Positions 10,876 to 19,723 are shown, counted from the first letter of the stretch. The stretch: DNA of 64,000 nucleotides from Bradyrhizobium sp. AZCC 1721 (GCF_036924715.1 NZ_JAZHSB010000001.1:6749001-6813000), one strand, 5' to 3'. The notes: generated by a model from the sequence alone, not told the origin. Translations and numbers: made by a program.

Positions 10876-12150
10876 ATGACGACAGTGCCGAAAGAACCCC
10901 ATCACGTCGTGATCGTCGGCGCCGGTTTCGGCGGTCTGGAGACCGCCTTTGGCCTCGCCGGGGCGCCGGTCCGGATCACGCTGATCGACCGCCGCAACCA
11001 TCATCTGTTCCAGCCGCTGCTCTACCAGGTCGCGACCGCTTCGCTGGCGACGTCGGAAATCGCCTGGCCGATCCGCTATCTCTTGCGCGACCGCCCCGAA
11101 GTGACGACGCTGTTTGCCAATGTGAATGGCGTCGATGCCGCGGGAAAGCGCGTGCTGCTCGAAGACGGCGAAACGATCGCCTACGACACGCTGATCCTCG
11201 CCACCGGCGCCCGCCACGCCTATTTCGGCCACGATGAATGGGAGCCGTTCGCACCGGGCCTGAAGACGCTGGAGGATGCCACGACGCTGCGGCGGCGCAT
11301 CCTCGTCGCCTTCGAGCGCGCCGAGCGCGAGAAGGATCCGGCGCGGCGCGCGGCGTTACTCACCTTCGTCATCATCGGCGCCGGCCCGACCGGCGTCGAA
11401 ATGGCCGGAACGATCGCCGACCTCGCCAAGGACACGCTGCCGCCGGACTTTCGCAACATCGATACCCACAAGACCCGCGTTATCCTGATCGAGGCCGGCC
11501 CGCGCGTGCTCGCGGGCTTTCCCGAAGACCTCTCCTCCTATGCGCAGCGCGCGCTGGAGGAGCTCGGTGTCGAGGTGGTGCTGGGGCAGCCGGTTACGGA
11601 ATGTGCGATCGACGGCGTCGTCTATGGCGGCAACCGGCTCGAGGCCAGGACCATCGTCTGGGCGGCCGGCGTGCGCGCCTCGCGCGCGGCGGAATGGATG
11701 AACGCGCCCGCCGACCGCGCCTACCGCCTGAAGGTCGAGCCAGACCTCTCCGTGCCCGGCCATCCCGATGTGTTTGCCATCGGCGATACCGTGACGATCG
11801 CCGGCCCCGACGGCAGTCCCGTGCCCGGCATCGCGCCGGCGGCCAAGCAGCAGGGGCGCTATGTGGCGGCGCTGATCAAGGCGCGCCTCTCCGGCGGCAC
11901 GCTGCCGCCGTTCCGCTACAAACATGCCGGCAGTCTCGCGCAGATTGGCAAGAAGAAGGCCGTGATCGACTTCGGCCGCATCAAGCTGCGCGGCAATCTC
12001 GCCTGGTGGATATGGGGCATCGCCCACATCTACTTCCTGATCGGCCTGCGCAACCGCCTCAGCGTCGCCTTGAGTTGGCTGTGGATTCACGCCCGCGACC
12101 AGCGCGCCGCGCGGCTGATCACGCAGGGCTCGAGCAAGGTCACGGGATAG
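10876..12150 (+). CDS. ndh: Type II NADH:quinone oxidoreductase (NDH-2)
   Basis: A 424-aa FAD enzyme that moves electrons from NADH to quinone at the inner-membrane surface without pumping protons. The first dinucleotide motif is VIVGAGFGGLETA near residue 12. NHHLFQPLLYQVAT near 45 is the NDH-2 hallmark. The second nucleotide-binding motif is VIIGAGPTGVEMAG near 168. VFAIGDT near 297 is the FAD contact, and APAAKQQGRYVA near 320 is also typical. A hydrophobic C-terminus (WWIWGIAHIYFLIGLRN) should anchor it to the membrane. It is monocistronic and convergent with the esterase gene. Confidence 0.92.
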   Translation: MTTVPKEPHHVVIVGAGFGGLETAFGLAGAPVRITLIDRRNHHLFQPLLYQVATASLATSEIAWPIRYLLRDRPEVTTLFANVNGVDAAGKRVLLEDGETIAYDTLILATGARHAYFGHDEWEPFAPGLKTLEDATTLRRRILVAFERAEREKDPARRAALLTFVIIGAGPTGVEMAGTIADLAKDTLPPDFRNIDTHKTRVILIEAGPRVLAGFPEDLSSYAQRALEELGVEVVLGQPVTECAIDGVVYGGNRLEARTIVWAAGVRASRAAEWMNAPADRAYRLKVEPDLSVPGHPDVFAIGDTVTIAGPDGSPVPGIAPAAKQQGRYVAALIKARLSGGTLPPFRYKHAGSLAQIGKKKAVIDFGRIKLRGNLAWWIWGIAHIYFLIGLRNRLSVALSWLWIHARDQRAARLITQGSSKVTG

Positions 12151-12185
12151 GCTTCGCTCCGCAGGGATCGCGCGGGCGGAACTCC

Positions 12186-13856
12186 TCACGGCGCGCAGGC
12201 AAAACTGGTCGCGCTACTCGTCGGCCCCGATTTGTAATGCGGCCATGCCGGCCATTGGCACAACGGCAGTGCGCGCGTGGTCTCAAACGCCGGCGCTTCG
12301 ACCTTCTGCTCGATCACCTCGAGATCGCCGGGCGCTTTGCCGTTCTCGACCCAGTCGACCAGCACGGCCAGTATATCGACATTGGCGGGCGCGCCTGAAC
12401 CAACATGATCGACACCGGGCGCCGTGTAGAGGCGGGCGAACTCTGCGGTCTTCTCCTTGCCCAAGGTGCGCTGCACGTTTTCGAAATAGCGGATTCCTGC
12501 GTAAGGGCTCTGGGCATAGTCGGCCATGTTTTCGAGAACCACGAGCTTGCCGCCGCGCGCGGCAAAGCGGCTGAGATCCGGATTGGTCGAATCCATCAAC
12601 CGCGACACCTGCAGCAGCCGCTCCTTGTGATCCTCGGGCCTGTAGGTCGTGACGTCGAGCTTCGGGTCGCGCGCGAAGACGTATTGGATGCCGCCGGCGC
12701 CGTAGATCCAGGCGATGCCGTTGACAGGGGCCGGCGGCTGCGCCGGCGCCGCCTTGCCGAGCCACCAGGCGATCCAGCCGCCGGTCGGACCGAAGGCGGG
12801 AATGTTTTCGCCGGAAACGCCCCAGCCCGGATAATCGTCGAGGCTGTTCTCCAGCGGGAACGAGAACTGGTACGTCGAATGCAGCGTCCTGATCGCCGCG
12901 ATCTGCGCTTCCGTCAGGCACTGGTCGCCGCTCTGCCCCGCCGCGCAGCGCAGCGAGTCCGGCTGGAATTTCGCCTTGCAGCCAACCGGGTCCAGCACCA
13001 GCGAATCCTCGGCGCCGTCCGCCTTGTCGCAGGCAGCAAGCACCGCCTTGGCCACGAGTTCGACCTGCGCGGGACGAATCCAGCCCTCGCCCATGGTCGC
13101 CAGCCCCGACCGCGTCCCGGCATGCTGCAATCCGACCCAGTTGATGACGGGCACGCGGGCAAAGATGCCGTCGAAGTCATCGGGATAGCGCTGCGCCATC
13201 GTCAGCCCCTCGCGGCCGCCTTCCGACGATCCCATGAAATACAATTTGGCCGGCGGGTTGCCGTAGGCGCGCAGCATCAGGGCAACCGCGGCGTCGCGCA
13301 CGCGCTTGTAGGAACGATGGGCGAAATTCTCAAAGGCCTCGTCGTTGAGCGCAAACACTTGCGGCGGCTCGCCCGGCTTGGTCTCGTGGCCGGAATCGGT
13401 GCCATAGGTGACGAACCCGCGCGCCAGCGGCGACGGCGCGCCGAATGGATACGCCGGCGGCAAGGCAAGCCCGGTAATCAGCACGCCGTTGAAACCGCCG
13501 CCACCATATTGCAGCGAGCGGCCGTTCCACTCGACCGGAAGATTCACCTGAAATTTGATCGGCGGCGCCTTGGGATCGGCCGGCGCGATCTGGCCGAGGA
13601 CCTTGCAGAATTCCGGATCGGCTGGCGTGATGCGCGCCGCCGGCGTCGGTGCTCTTTCGGCGACGGCGAGCGGCGACGGCGCGACCATGGTCGCAGAATC
13701 AATCCGCACGGCATTGTCGACCGGCCGGATAAGGTCGCCGCAGGTCGCAGCGGGATCGCCGACCATCTTTGCGGCCGTGGCGTCGACGGCAAAGAACGAG
13801 GTCGCAGCCGCCAGCAAAGCCAATTGGATGCGAATTTGGAATCTGAGGCGTTGCAT
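12186..13856 (-). CDS. Secreted tannase/feruloyl esterase family hydrolase
   Basis: A 556-aa protein. An N-terminal signal peptide (LALLAAATSFFAVDATAAK) marks export. The serine-hydrolase elbow is G-S-S-E-G with nucleophile Ser211, followed by GREGLTMAQRYPDDFDGI, which is diagnostic of the tannase family (PF07519). The histidine end is seen in YTAPGVDHVGSGAP near 495. Paired cysteines fit the family disulfide next to the catalytic residues. Members release ferulate, coumarate or gallate from plant esters. The aromatic-acid genes directly upstream fit such a role, although the exact ester is not predictable. Confidence 0.85.
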   Translation of the reverse strand: MQRLRFQIRIQLALLAAATSFFAVDATAAKMVGDPAATCGDLIRPVDNAVRIDSATMVAPSPLAVAERAPTPAARITPADPEFCKVLGQIAPADPKAPPIKFQVNLPVEWNGRSLQYGGGGFNGVLITGLALPPAYPFGAPSPLARGFVTYGTDSGHETKPGEPPQVFALNDEAFENFAHRSYKRVRDAAVALMLRAYGNPPAKLYFMGSSEGGREGLTMAQRYPDDFDGIFARVPVINWVGLQHAGTRSGLATMGEGWIRPAQVELVAKAVLAACDKADGAEDSLVLDPVGCKAKFQPDSLRCAAGQSGDQCLTEAQIAAIRTLHSTYQFSFPLENSLDDYPGWGVSGENIPAFGPTGGWIAWWLGKAAPAQPPAPVNGIAWIYGAGGIQYVFARDPKLDVTTYRPEDHKERLLQVSRLMDSTNPDLSRFAARGGKLVVLENMADYAQSPYAGIRYFENVQRTLGKEKTAEFARLYTAPGVDHVGSGAPANVDILAVLVDWVENGKAPGDLEVIEQKVEAPAFETTRALPLCQWPAWPHYKSGPTSSATSFACAP

Positions 13857-14001
13857 CGTTTCTCCCTTCGCTGTCGCAGCCGTGTTCTTGACCGGCCATC
13901 AGGCTTACAATGGTTCAGACCACGCGGGCGTCAATCGAAATAAGACGAGGCAAGATTAGCGTCGACGTTTGACATCCGTTGTGCGGCGGCACCCCAACCA
14001 T

Positions 14002-14100
14002 AGCCGATGCTCCGCATCGGCGTTCTTCGAAAGAACGGCGGCCACAGGCCGCCTATGCCTCCCCCGCAATTACCCGCAAGCGGGAGAGGAAGCGCAGCGG
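14002..14100. repeat. Run of small perfect hairpins downstream of a binding-protein gene
   Basis: There are consecutive perfect inverted repeats: CCGATG/CATCGG (14002-14018), CGTTCTT/AAGAACG with a 3-nt loop (14019-14035) and GGCGGCC/GGCCGCC with a 3-nt loop (14035-14051). A weaker CCCGC/GCGGG pair follows near 14070-14092. They lie just past the stop of the minus-strand gene at 14105 and may terminate or stabilise its transcript. This looks like one copy of an intergenic repeat; I see no second copy in the window. Confidence 0.55.
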
Positions 14101-14104
14101 AGCA

Positions 14105-15319
14105 TTACTTCACCAGCGAGCAGCCGCCGTCGGCGAGCGGGCGGAAGGCCTGGTCGGCCGGAATGGTCGAAACCAGTTTGTAGTAGTCGTAGGGATATTT
14201 CGACTCTTCCGGCTTCTTCACCTCGAACAGGTACATCGGGTGAATGACGCGACCGTCCTGGCGGATGGTGACATCGCCGAACAGTTTGTCCTTGCCCTTG
14301 AACTTCTTCATCTCAGGCACCGCATCCTTGGCGTGGTCGCTGCCGGTCGCGGCCACCGCGTTGAGATAGGCGAGCGTGGAAGCATAGACGCCGGCCTGAT
14401 TGCCGCTCGGCATCTTGCCGTTCACGCCCGGCCGCGCTGCGAAGCGCTTTGCAAACGCGCGGGTGTTTTCATCCATGTCCCAGTAAAACGCCTCGAACAG
14501 TTGCAGGCCCTGGCCTACCTTCAGCCCCATGCCATGGACGTCGTTGATGAACAGCAGGAACGCCACCATCGTCTGTCCGCTTTGCTGAAGGCCGAACTCG
14601 GCCGCCTGCTTCACCGCGTTGACGGTGTCGCCGCCGGCATTGGCGAGACCGATGACCTTGGCCTTGGAATTCTGCGCCTGCAGCAGAAGCGAGGCAAAGT
14701 CCGGCGTGTTGAGCGGATGCTTGGCCGAGCCCAGCACCTTGCCGCCGTGCTTTTCGATGTAGTTGGTGGCCTCGGCCTCGATGCCCTGGCCGAGCGCAAA
14801 ATTCACCGTGATGAAGTACCATTCCTTGCCACCGCGCGCCATCATCGCCGCCGCGGTCGAGTTGCCGGTCGCCCAGGCGTCATTGACCCACTGGATGGTG
14901 TTGGGAGAGCAGGCCTTGCCGGTCAGGTCGGAGCTCGCCGTCGACGACGCCAGGAACGTCATGCGGCTATCGCGCAGCAGCGAGTTGATGGTGAGCCCAA
15001 CGGCGGAATTCGGCACGTCGACCACGGCATCGACGCCATCGACGTCGAGCCATTTGCGCACGATCGCCGAACCGACGTCGGCCTTGTTCTGGTGATCGGC
15101 ATAGACGATCTCGACCTTGATACCCTTGCCACCGCCGTTGAAATCTTCCGCCGCCATGCGCGCAGCTTCCACCGAGCCCATGCCGTTGGTGTCCTGGAAG
15201 ATACCGGAAATGTCGTTCAGCACGCCGATGCGCACGACATTGTCGGAAATTTCCGCGCGCGCCGCGCCCGACGCCACGCAAGACAAGGCAAGCGCGAGAC
15301 CTAACCTTAAACCCCTCAT
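14105..15319 (-). CDS. ABC transporter periplasmic binding protein (Peripla_BP_6), probably aromatic-acid type
   Basis: A 404-aa protein with a signal peptide (LGLALALSCVASGAARA). The type I binding fold starts with VVRIGVLNDISGIFQDTNG, continues with VYADHQNKADVGSAIVRKW, and ends GCSLVK. No permease or ATPase gene is adjacent, so it must plug into a transporter elsewhere. The start follows GGGAGAG. It is the third gene of a minus-strand unit with the P450 and ferredoxin (78 bp gap), which suggests it captures the P450 substrate or a related aromatic acid. A clear paralogue is encoded at 17821-19044. Confidence 0.88.
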   Translation of the reverse strand: MRGLRLGLALALSCVASGAARAEISDNVVRIGVLNDISGIFQDTNGMGSVEAARMAAEDFNGGGKGIKVEIVYADHQNKADVGSAIVRKWLDVDGVDAVVDVPNSAVGLTINSLLRDSRMTFLASSTASSDLTGKACSPNTIQWVNDAWATGNSTAAAMMARGGKEWYFITVNFALGQGIEAEATNYIEKHGGKVLGSAKHPLNTPDFASLLLQAQNSKAKVIGLANAGGDTVNAVKQAAEFGLQQSGQTMVAFLLFINDVHGMGLKVGQGLQLFEAFYWDMDENTRAFAKRFAARPGVNGKMPSGNQAGVYASTLAYLNAVAATGSDHAKDAVPEMKKFKGKDKLFGDVTIRQDGRVIHPMYLFEVKKPEESKYPYDYYKLVSTIPADQAFRPLADGGCSLVK

Positions 15320-15397
15320 TGTTCTCTCCCTTTCGAATTTGATCTTGAGCGTTCCCGGACTTCGCCGGGTTTGACTTCAGTTCAGGTGATTAGGCCG

Positions 15398-15721
15398 TCA
15401 CAATTGCCGGTCCGGCAGATTGAGAACCAAACCATCGAGATCGGCAGCCAACTTGATCCGGCAGGACAGCCGGCTGTTGGCCCGCCGTTCGGCGGCGGCG
15501 CCGTCCAGCAGCGCGTCCTCGTCGTCGCCCATGGCCGGCAGGCGGGCGAGCCAGCTCTCGTCGACATAGACGTGGCAGGTGGCGCACATCGCGTTGCCGC
15601 CGCATTCGGCCAGAATTCCACCGACATCGTGGCGCGTCGCCGCCTGCATCGCGCTTTCGCCGTCGCTGGCATCGATGCGCTGCGCCTGGCCGTCAAGGTG
15701 AACAAACGTGATGCTCGGCAT
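15398..15721 (-). CDS. [2Fe-2S] ferredoxin, palustrisredoxin/adrenodoxin type
   Basis: A 107-aa ferredoxin. The cluster ligands are Cys40-x5-Cys46-x2-Cys49 and Cys87 (ECGGNAMCATCHVYVDESW, then LSCRI). The wording CATCHVYVDE is characteristic of vertebrate-type ferredoxins that feed bacterial P450s. It lies 10 bp downstream of the P450 gene, so it is almost certainly that enzyme's electron donor. The NADH-dependent ferredoxin reductase that should complete the chain is not in this window. Confidence 0.92.
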   Translation of the reverse strand: MPSITFVHLDGQAQRIDASDGESAMQAATRHDVGGILAECGGNAMCATCHVYVDESWLARLPAMGDDEDALLDGAAAERRANSRLSCRIKLAADLDGLVLNLPDRQL

Positions 15722-15731
15722 GGGTGGTCCG

Positions 15732-16967
15732 TCAGGCCGGAGAAATGGTGATGGGGAGACTTTCGAGACCGCGCAGCGTGTTGTTGTAGCGGCGCTTCAC
15801 CGGGCCTGATATCTCGATACTTGCGACCTTGCGCGCGATCGCCGCCAGCATCACCTCGCCTTCGAGGCGTGCGAGGAGCTGGCCGACGCACATATGAATG
15901 CCCGAACCGAACCCGACATGGCCGGAGGTGCGGCGGGTGACGTCGTAGCGATCAGGATTTTCCCAGCGTCGCGGATCGCGGTTGGCGGCGCCAAGGAACA
16001 TCAGAACCTTTTCGCCTTCGCCGATGCGATGGCCGGCGAGTTCGACCTCCCGGGTCGTGGTGCGGAAAAAGGTCTGCACCGGGCTTTCGAAACGGATCGC
16101 TTCCTCGAATGCGTTGCGCGCCAGCGTTGGATCGCTGCGCAGCCGCGCAAGCTGATCGGGAAAGCGCGCCAGGCAGTACATCGCGGCGCCGATGCCGTTG
16201 ACGGTGGTGTCGAGGCCTGCCGAAAGCAGCGAGCGCACCAGCAGCGGCGCCTCTTCCGCCGTGATGTCGCCGGCATCGGCGCGCGCATGGATGCAAGCGC
16301 CGAAGCCGCCGGGCGCAAGATTTTCGCGCTGGCACTGCGCGGCGACATAGGCCTGATGGGGCGCGGAGCGCTCGATCGCCTCCTGGCGCAACTGGTTCGG
16401 CGGCCCAAACGCGTTGAAGACTAGGCTCGCATAGGGCAGCAGATTCTCCCGCCCCTCCTGCTTCAGGCCCATCGCATCAGGAAATACCGAGAGCGGATAG
16501 GCCTCCGCGAGATCGGCAACCGCATCGAACCTTCCGCGCGCCAGCAGTTCGTCGACCTTGGCCGCGGCCATCGCCGTGAATTGTTCGCGGACCTGCTTCA
16601 TGGCGGTCGGCGACAGCACCTGGGCGAGCACCGCGCGTGTCCTGGTATGCGCCGGCGGGTCTGCTTCAAGGATGATGCTTTGCGGTCGCCACGGCTTTTC
16701 CTTGGCAAAATCGCTCAAGCCGACGCCGCGGCTCGAGCAGAAGGTCAGTGGGTCGTTGAGGACGGCGTGCACCTCGGCATAGCGGGCGACGCCATAGACG
16801 CCCCACTTCTCGAGCCAGACCACCGGCCCGGCCTCGCGGAGAACGTCGTGGATCCGGTGCGGATCCTCGAAAAACTCGGTCGAGAACGGGTCCACGTCCA
16901 GACGGGGTACGCCGGCCGGCGCACTCCGCTCCGGGGTTGCAGAATCTATCCGGGATGTCGCGCTCAT
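15732..16967 (-). CDS. Cytochrome P450, CYP199A-like (para-substituted benzoate/cinnamate oxidation)
   Basis: A 411-aa soluble P450. I chose the ATG at 16967 because AGGAGG lies 6 bp upstream; an ATG at 16982 has none. Landmarks are the oxygen-activating I-helix SAGLDTTVNG, the ExxR-type region, and the heme loop GFGSGIHMCVG with Cys360 as ligand. Long stretches (LNDPLTFCSSRGVGLSDF, YPLSVFPDAMGLKQEGREN, RFESPVQTFFRTTTR) match my memory of CYP199A2/A4 of Rhodopseudomonas palustris, which O-demethylate 4-methoxybenzoate and hydroxylate related acids. That assignment is recall, not a search. It is co-transcribed with its ferredoxin and a binding protein, and divergent from a MarR gene. Confidence 0.9.
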   Translation of the reverse strand: MSATSRIDSATPERSAPAGVPRLDVDPFSTEFFEDPHRIHDVLREAGPVVWLEKWGVYGVARYAEVHAVLNDPLTFCSSRGVGLSDFAKEKPWRPQSIILEADPPAHTRTRAVLAQVLSPTAMKQVREQFTAMAAAKVDELLARGRFDAVADLAEAYPLSVFPDAMGLKQEGRENLLPYASLVFNAFGPPNQLRQEAIERSAPHQAYVAAQCQRENLAPGGFGACIHARADAGDITAEEAPLLVRSLLSAGLDTTVNGIGAAMYCLARFPDQLARLRSDPTLARNAFEEAIRFESPVQTFFRTTTREVELAGHRIGEGEKVLMFLGAANRDPRRWENPDRYDVTRRTSGHVGFGSGIHMCVGQLLARLEGEVMLAAIARKVASIEISGPVKRRYNNTLRGLESLPITISPA

Positions 16968-17047
16968 GTGGGCCTCCTGCATAATGTCCTTGCAGAGCGG
17001 TGTGCGCTGTCTCTATGTCTGGAACGCTGGAGCAGCGTCGGAAAAGC

Positions 17048-17578
17048 ATGAGCAGGAACAGACAGGCGCGCGCCCCCCGTGTGGGCGCGGCAGGCAGGAG
17101 CGGACGGGCCGAGCAGGTGCTCGACCTCGACCGTTACGTTCCGGCCCTCATCACCTTCATCGCCAACAAATTGTCGCGTAGCGCGACCGTGGTCTATCAG
17201 AAGCGCTTTGGGGTCAACGTCACGGAATGGCGGATACTGTCGCTGCTCGCGATCGAGCCGGAAATTTCCGCGGCGCGGATCTGCCACGTGATCGGTTTCG
17301 ACAAAGGACCCGTGAGCCGGACGCTCGCCGGCATGGAGGAACGCGGGCTGGTCAGCATCAGGGCCGACCGCGAGGACGGCCGCACCCATTCGATCTCGCT
17401 GACCCCGAAGGGCTATGCCACCCACGACCAGGTCATCGCGGTCGCGCTCGAACGCGAGCGCCGCCTGCTCTCCTGCTTGAGCAAGCCGGAGCGGGAGACC
17501 CTGATCGCGCTGCTGCTGCGAGTGCACGGCAATCTCGACGCCGTGAAGGGCGCGGGCGAAGTCGATACGCGGAGCTGA
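17048..17578 (+). CDS. MarR-family transcriptional regulator
   Basis: A winged helix-turn-helix repressor of 176 aa from ATG 17048; a GTG at 17000 would add 16 residues. The DNA-binding part is visible as NVTEWRILSLLAIEPEISAARICHVIGFDKGPVSRTLAGMEERGLV, followed by the wing (ADREDGRTHSISLTPKG). It faces away from the P450-ferredoxin-binding-protein unit across a short gap, so it is the natural candidate repressor of that unit, presumably released by an aromatic ligand. I did not find a convincing palindrome in the gap. Confidence 0.85.
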   Translation: MSRNRQARAPRVGAAGRSGRAEQVLDLDRYVPALITFIANKLSRSATVVYQKRFGVNVTEWRILSLLAIEPEISAARICHVIGFDKGPVSRTLAGMEERGLVSIRADREDGRTHSISLTPKGYATHDQVIAVALERERRLLSCLSKPERETLIALLLRVHGNLDAVKGAGEVDTRS

Positions 17579-17820
17579 GCGGCGCCTATTAGCTGCGCCG
17601 CGGCGACCACACTGCGCGCGCGACATCGCATTGCGTCGTGACGATCCGACACACCCAAACATCCGTTTCTCCCTGTGCGGCCCGGCACTCTCCGTGCTCT
17701 GCGATCGGCCGCCTTGCGGAAATACGCTCGCACAAATTAGTTGCCTTGGCAACATACACGACGAGCCTCGGCGATCGATTTTCGGACCCGGCCGATTCCT
17801 GCCGGCCGCCGCCAGTCAGA

Positions 17821-19044
17821 TCATCTCTTGACGAGTGGGCAGTTGCCGTCGCTTTCGGGACGAAACGCCTGATCGCCCGGGATTGTAGCGACGACCTTCA
17901 ACAGATCCCATTTCGACGTGGATTCGTCAGGCTTCTTCACCTCAAGCAGAAACAGCGGATGAATCTTACGCCCGTCTGCGCGGATGGTTCCCTTGCCGAA
18001 CAGCGGATCGTCGGTCGGCATCGCCTTCATCGCCGCGACAACGGCCTTGCCGTCGGCGGCGCCGCCGATCTTGTCGACGGCCTTCAGATAATGCAGCACC
18101 GAAGCATAGACGCCGGCCTGCATGTCGTTCGGATAATTCTTTTGCGGATGGCGTTCGGCGAACCGTTTTGCAAAAGCGCGCGTGCCTTCGTTCAAATCCC
18201 AATAGAACGGATTCATGATCTGCGCGCCCTGCGCTGCCTTCAGGCCGAGCGCAGGAATTCCGTTCATGCCGAGGATCAGCCCGACCAACTTCTGCTTTTG
18301 CGTCAGCCCGAACTCCGCCGCCTGCTTGATCGAGGTGATGGTGTCGTCACCGGCATTCGCCACGCCGACGATGTCGGCGCCCGAGGCCTGCGCCTGCAGC
18401 AGGAACGAGGCATAGTCGGCTGTGCCGAGCGGATGGCGCACGGCGCCGAGCACTTCGCCGCCGGAGGCCTTGACGCCTTCCATCGCCTGCTTCTCCAGGT
18501 CGTGGCCGAAGGCGTAATCGGCGGTCAGAAAGAACCATTTCTTGCCGCCTTGGGCTACCACGGCTTTGCCAAGGCCACGGCCGTAGGCATAGGTATCGTA
18601 GGTCCAGTGCACGGTATTCGGCGTGCACTTTTCGCCGGTGAGCAGCGCGGTGCCGGCGCCGGAGCCGATGAAGACCTTGTTCTTCTGCTCGCTCATATTG
18701 GCAACCGCGAGCGCAATCGCCGAGTTCGGCAGGTCGAAGATGGCGTCGATGCTTTCGGTATCGTACCAGCGCCGCGCGATGCCGACGCCGACGTCGGTCT
18801 TGTTCTGATGATCGGCGGTGATGACGTCGACAACCTTGCCGGCAGCCTTGCCGCCATAGTCCTCCACCGCCATTTGCGCGGCGATGACCGAGCCGATGCC
18901 CTGGTAGGTCGAGAACACGCCCGACTGGTCGTTGAGCACGCCGATCCGGACGTGGTCCTGGGCCTGGGCTTGGTCTTGGGGAGCGCCGGCGAATATTCCG
19001 CCGAGCGCGACCGCGAGCATTCCTGTGCGAAAAAGCTGTCGCAT
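17821..19044 (-). CDS. ABC transporter periplasmic binding protein, paralogue of the 14105-15319 protein
   Basis: A 407-aa protein. The ATG at 19044 is preferred because AGGAGGG lies 6 bp upstream; longer versions add an Arg-rich tail and lack this site. A signal peptide (AVALGGIFAGAPQDQAQA) is followed by VRIGVLNDQSGVFSTYQG and the same DHQNKTDVG, NSAIALAV, WTYDTYAYG and GNCPLVKR landmarks as the paralogue. It has no adjacent permease. It is divergent from a MarR gene with a palindromic operator between them, so expression is very likely ligand-controlled. Confidence 0.88.
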   Translation of the reverse strand: MRQLFRTGMLAVALGGIFAGAPQDQAQAQDHVRIGVLNDQSGVFSTYQGIGSVIAAQMAVEDYGGKAAGKVVDVITADHQNKTDVGVGIARRWYDTESIDAIFDLPNSAIALAVANMSEQKNKVFIGSGAGTALLTGEKCTPNTVHWTYDTYAYGRGLGKAVVAQGGKKWFFLTADYAFGHDLEKQAMEGVKASGGEVLGAVRHPLGTADYASFLLQAQASGADIVGVANAGDDTITSIKQAAEFGLTQKQKLVGLILGMNGIPALGLKAAQGAQIMNPFYWDLNEGTRAFAKRFAERHPQKNYPNDMQAGVYASVLHYLKAVDKIGGAADGKAVVAAMKAMPTDDPLFGKGTIRADGRKIHPLFLLEVKKPDESTSKWDLLKVVATIPGDQAFRPESDGNCPLVKR

Positions 19045-19094
19045 GCGTTCCCTCCTGTATGGAAAAGGCGGCCTTCTCGGCCGCTTCAAAATTA

Positions 19095-19127
19095 CTTATA
19101 ACTTATAAGCATTTTGAGGATTGTCAA
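19095..19127 (-). promoter_or_regulatory. MarR-type operator overlapping the promoter of the 17821-19044 gene
   Basis: A 15-bp palindrome CTTATAACTTATAAG (19095-19109; arms CTTATAA/TTATAAG, 1-nt centre) lies between the divergent binding-protein and MarR genes. On the minus strand a perfect -35 TTGACA sits at 19127-19122. A 17-bp spacer puts the -10 at about 19104-19099, inside the palindrome. Occupancy by the MarR protein encoded next door should therefore block transcription. Confidence 0.75.
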
Positions 19128-19135
19128 TTCACGTG

Positions 19136-19684
19136 ATGCCGTGCGAGCTTTTGCCCATGGAACGAATCGGAAAAATTTCGACGCGCAACGGTAACGGAGC
19201 GGCCAGACCGGCCGAGCCGGACTCGGCGCGAAAACTCGATCTCACCGCGCTGCAGCAGACCCCGGGATTCATGATCCGGATCCTGCAGTTGGAGAACTTC
19301 GAGGCGTTCTATCCGTATTTCGAGTCCCTGAACCTTTCGCCGCTCGAATATGCCATCCTGGTTACGGTGCGGGACAACAAGACGGTGACGCAGAGCGAAC
19401 TCGCCGCCGTGTTGAAGATGCAGCTCCCCAACCTCGTGAAAATCCTGTCACGGATGGAGGAAACCGGCGTCTTGAAGCGGAAGCGATCCGCGCGGGACAA
19501 GCGCGCGGTCGAGCTCAGCCTCAGCGCGGCGGGCGAGAGGCGCGCTGACGAAGCCAGCCGGCTTGGCGAGAGCTTTAATGCCCAGACGCTTTCCGCGCTC
19601 AGCAAGAGCGAGCAGACGGCATTTCTCCAGATGCTGGTGCGGCTGGTCGAGGCGCACAAGCACGCGGCGTCCCGACGCGCCTAG
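19136..19684 (+). CDS. MarR-family transcriptional regulator
   Basis: A repressor of about 182 aa. The start is uncertain: ATG 19136 is used, while TTG 19121 and ATG 19157 are also possible, and none has a well-spaced ribosome site. The helix-turn-helix core is LEYAILVTVRDNKTVTQSELAAVLKMQLPNLVKILSRMEETGVL with the wing KRSARDKRAVELSLSAAG. It is divergent from the second binding-protein gene, with the operator CTTATAACTTATAAG between them. It probably controls that gene and itself. Confidence 0.82.
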   Translation: MPCELLPMERIGKISTRNGNGAARPAEPDSARKLDLTALQQTPGFMIRILQLENFEAFYPYFESLNLSPLEYAILVTVRDNKTVTQSELAAVLKMQLPNLVKILSRMEETGVLKRKRSARDKRAVELSLSAAGERRADEASRLGESFNAQTLSALSKSEQTAFLQMLVRLVEAHKHAASRRA

Positions 19685-19723
19685 AGCCGTTTCGGTTCTG
19701 ATTCAATCAGAACCGGGCTCTAG
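19681..19723. terminator. Strong hairpin at the 3' ends of convergent genes; part of a larger intergenic repeat
   Basis: CGGTTCTGATT (19693-19703) and AATCAGAACCG (19705-19715) form a perfect 11-bp inverted repeat. It is flanked by CTAGAGCC and GGCTCTAG. It begins inside the MarR stop and lies between convergent genes, so it can act in both directions. The sequence through about 19784, including AAAACGC and GCGTTT arms, resembles a known rhizobial intergenic repeat. Confidence 0.7.
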
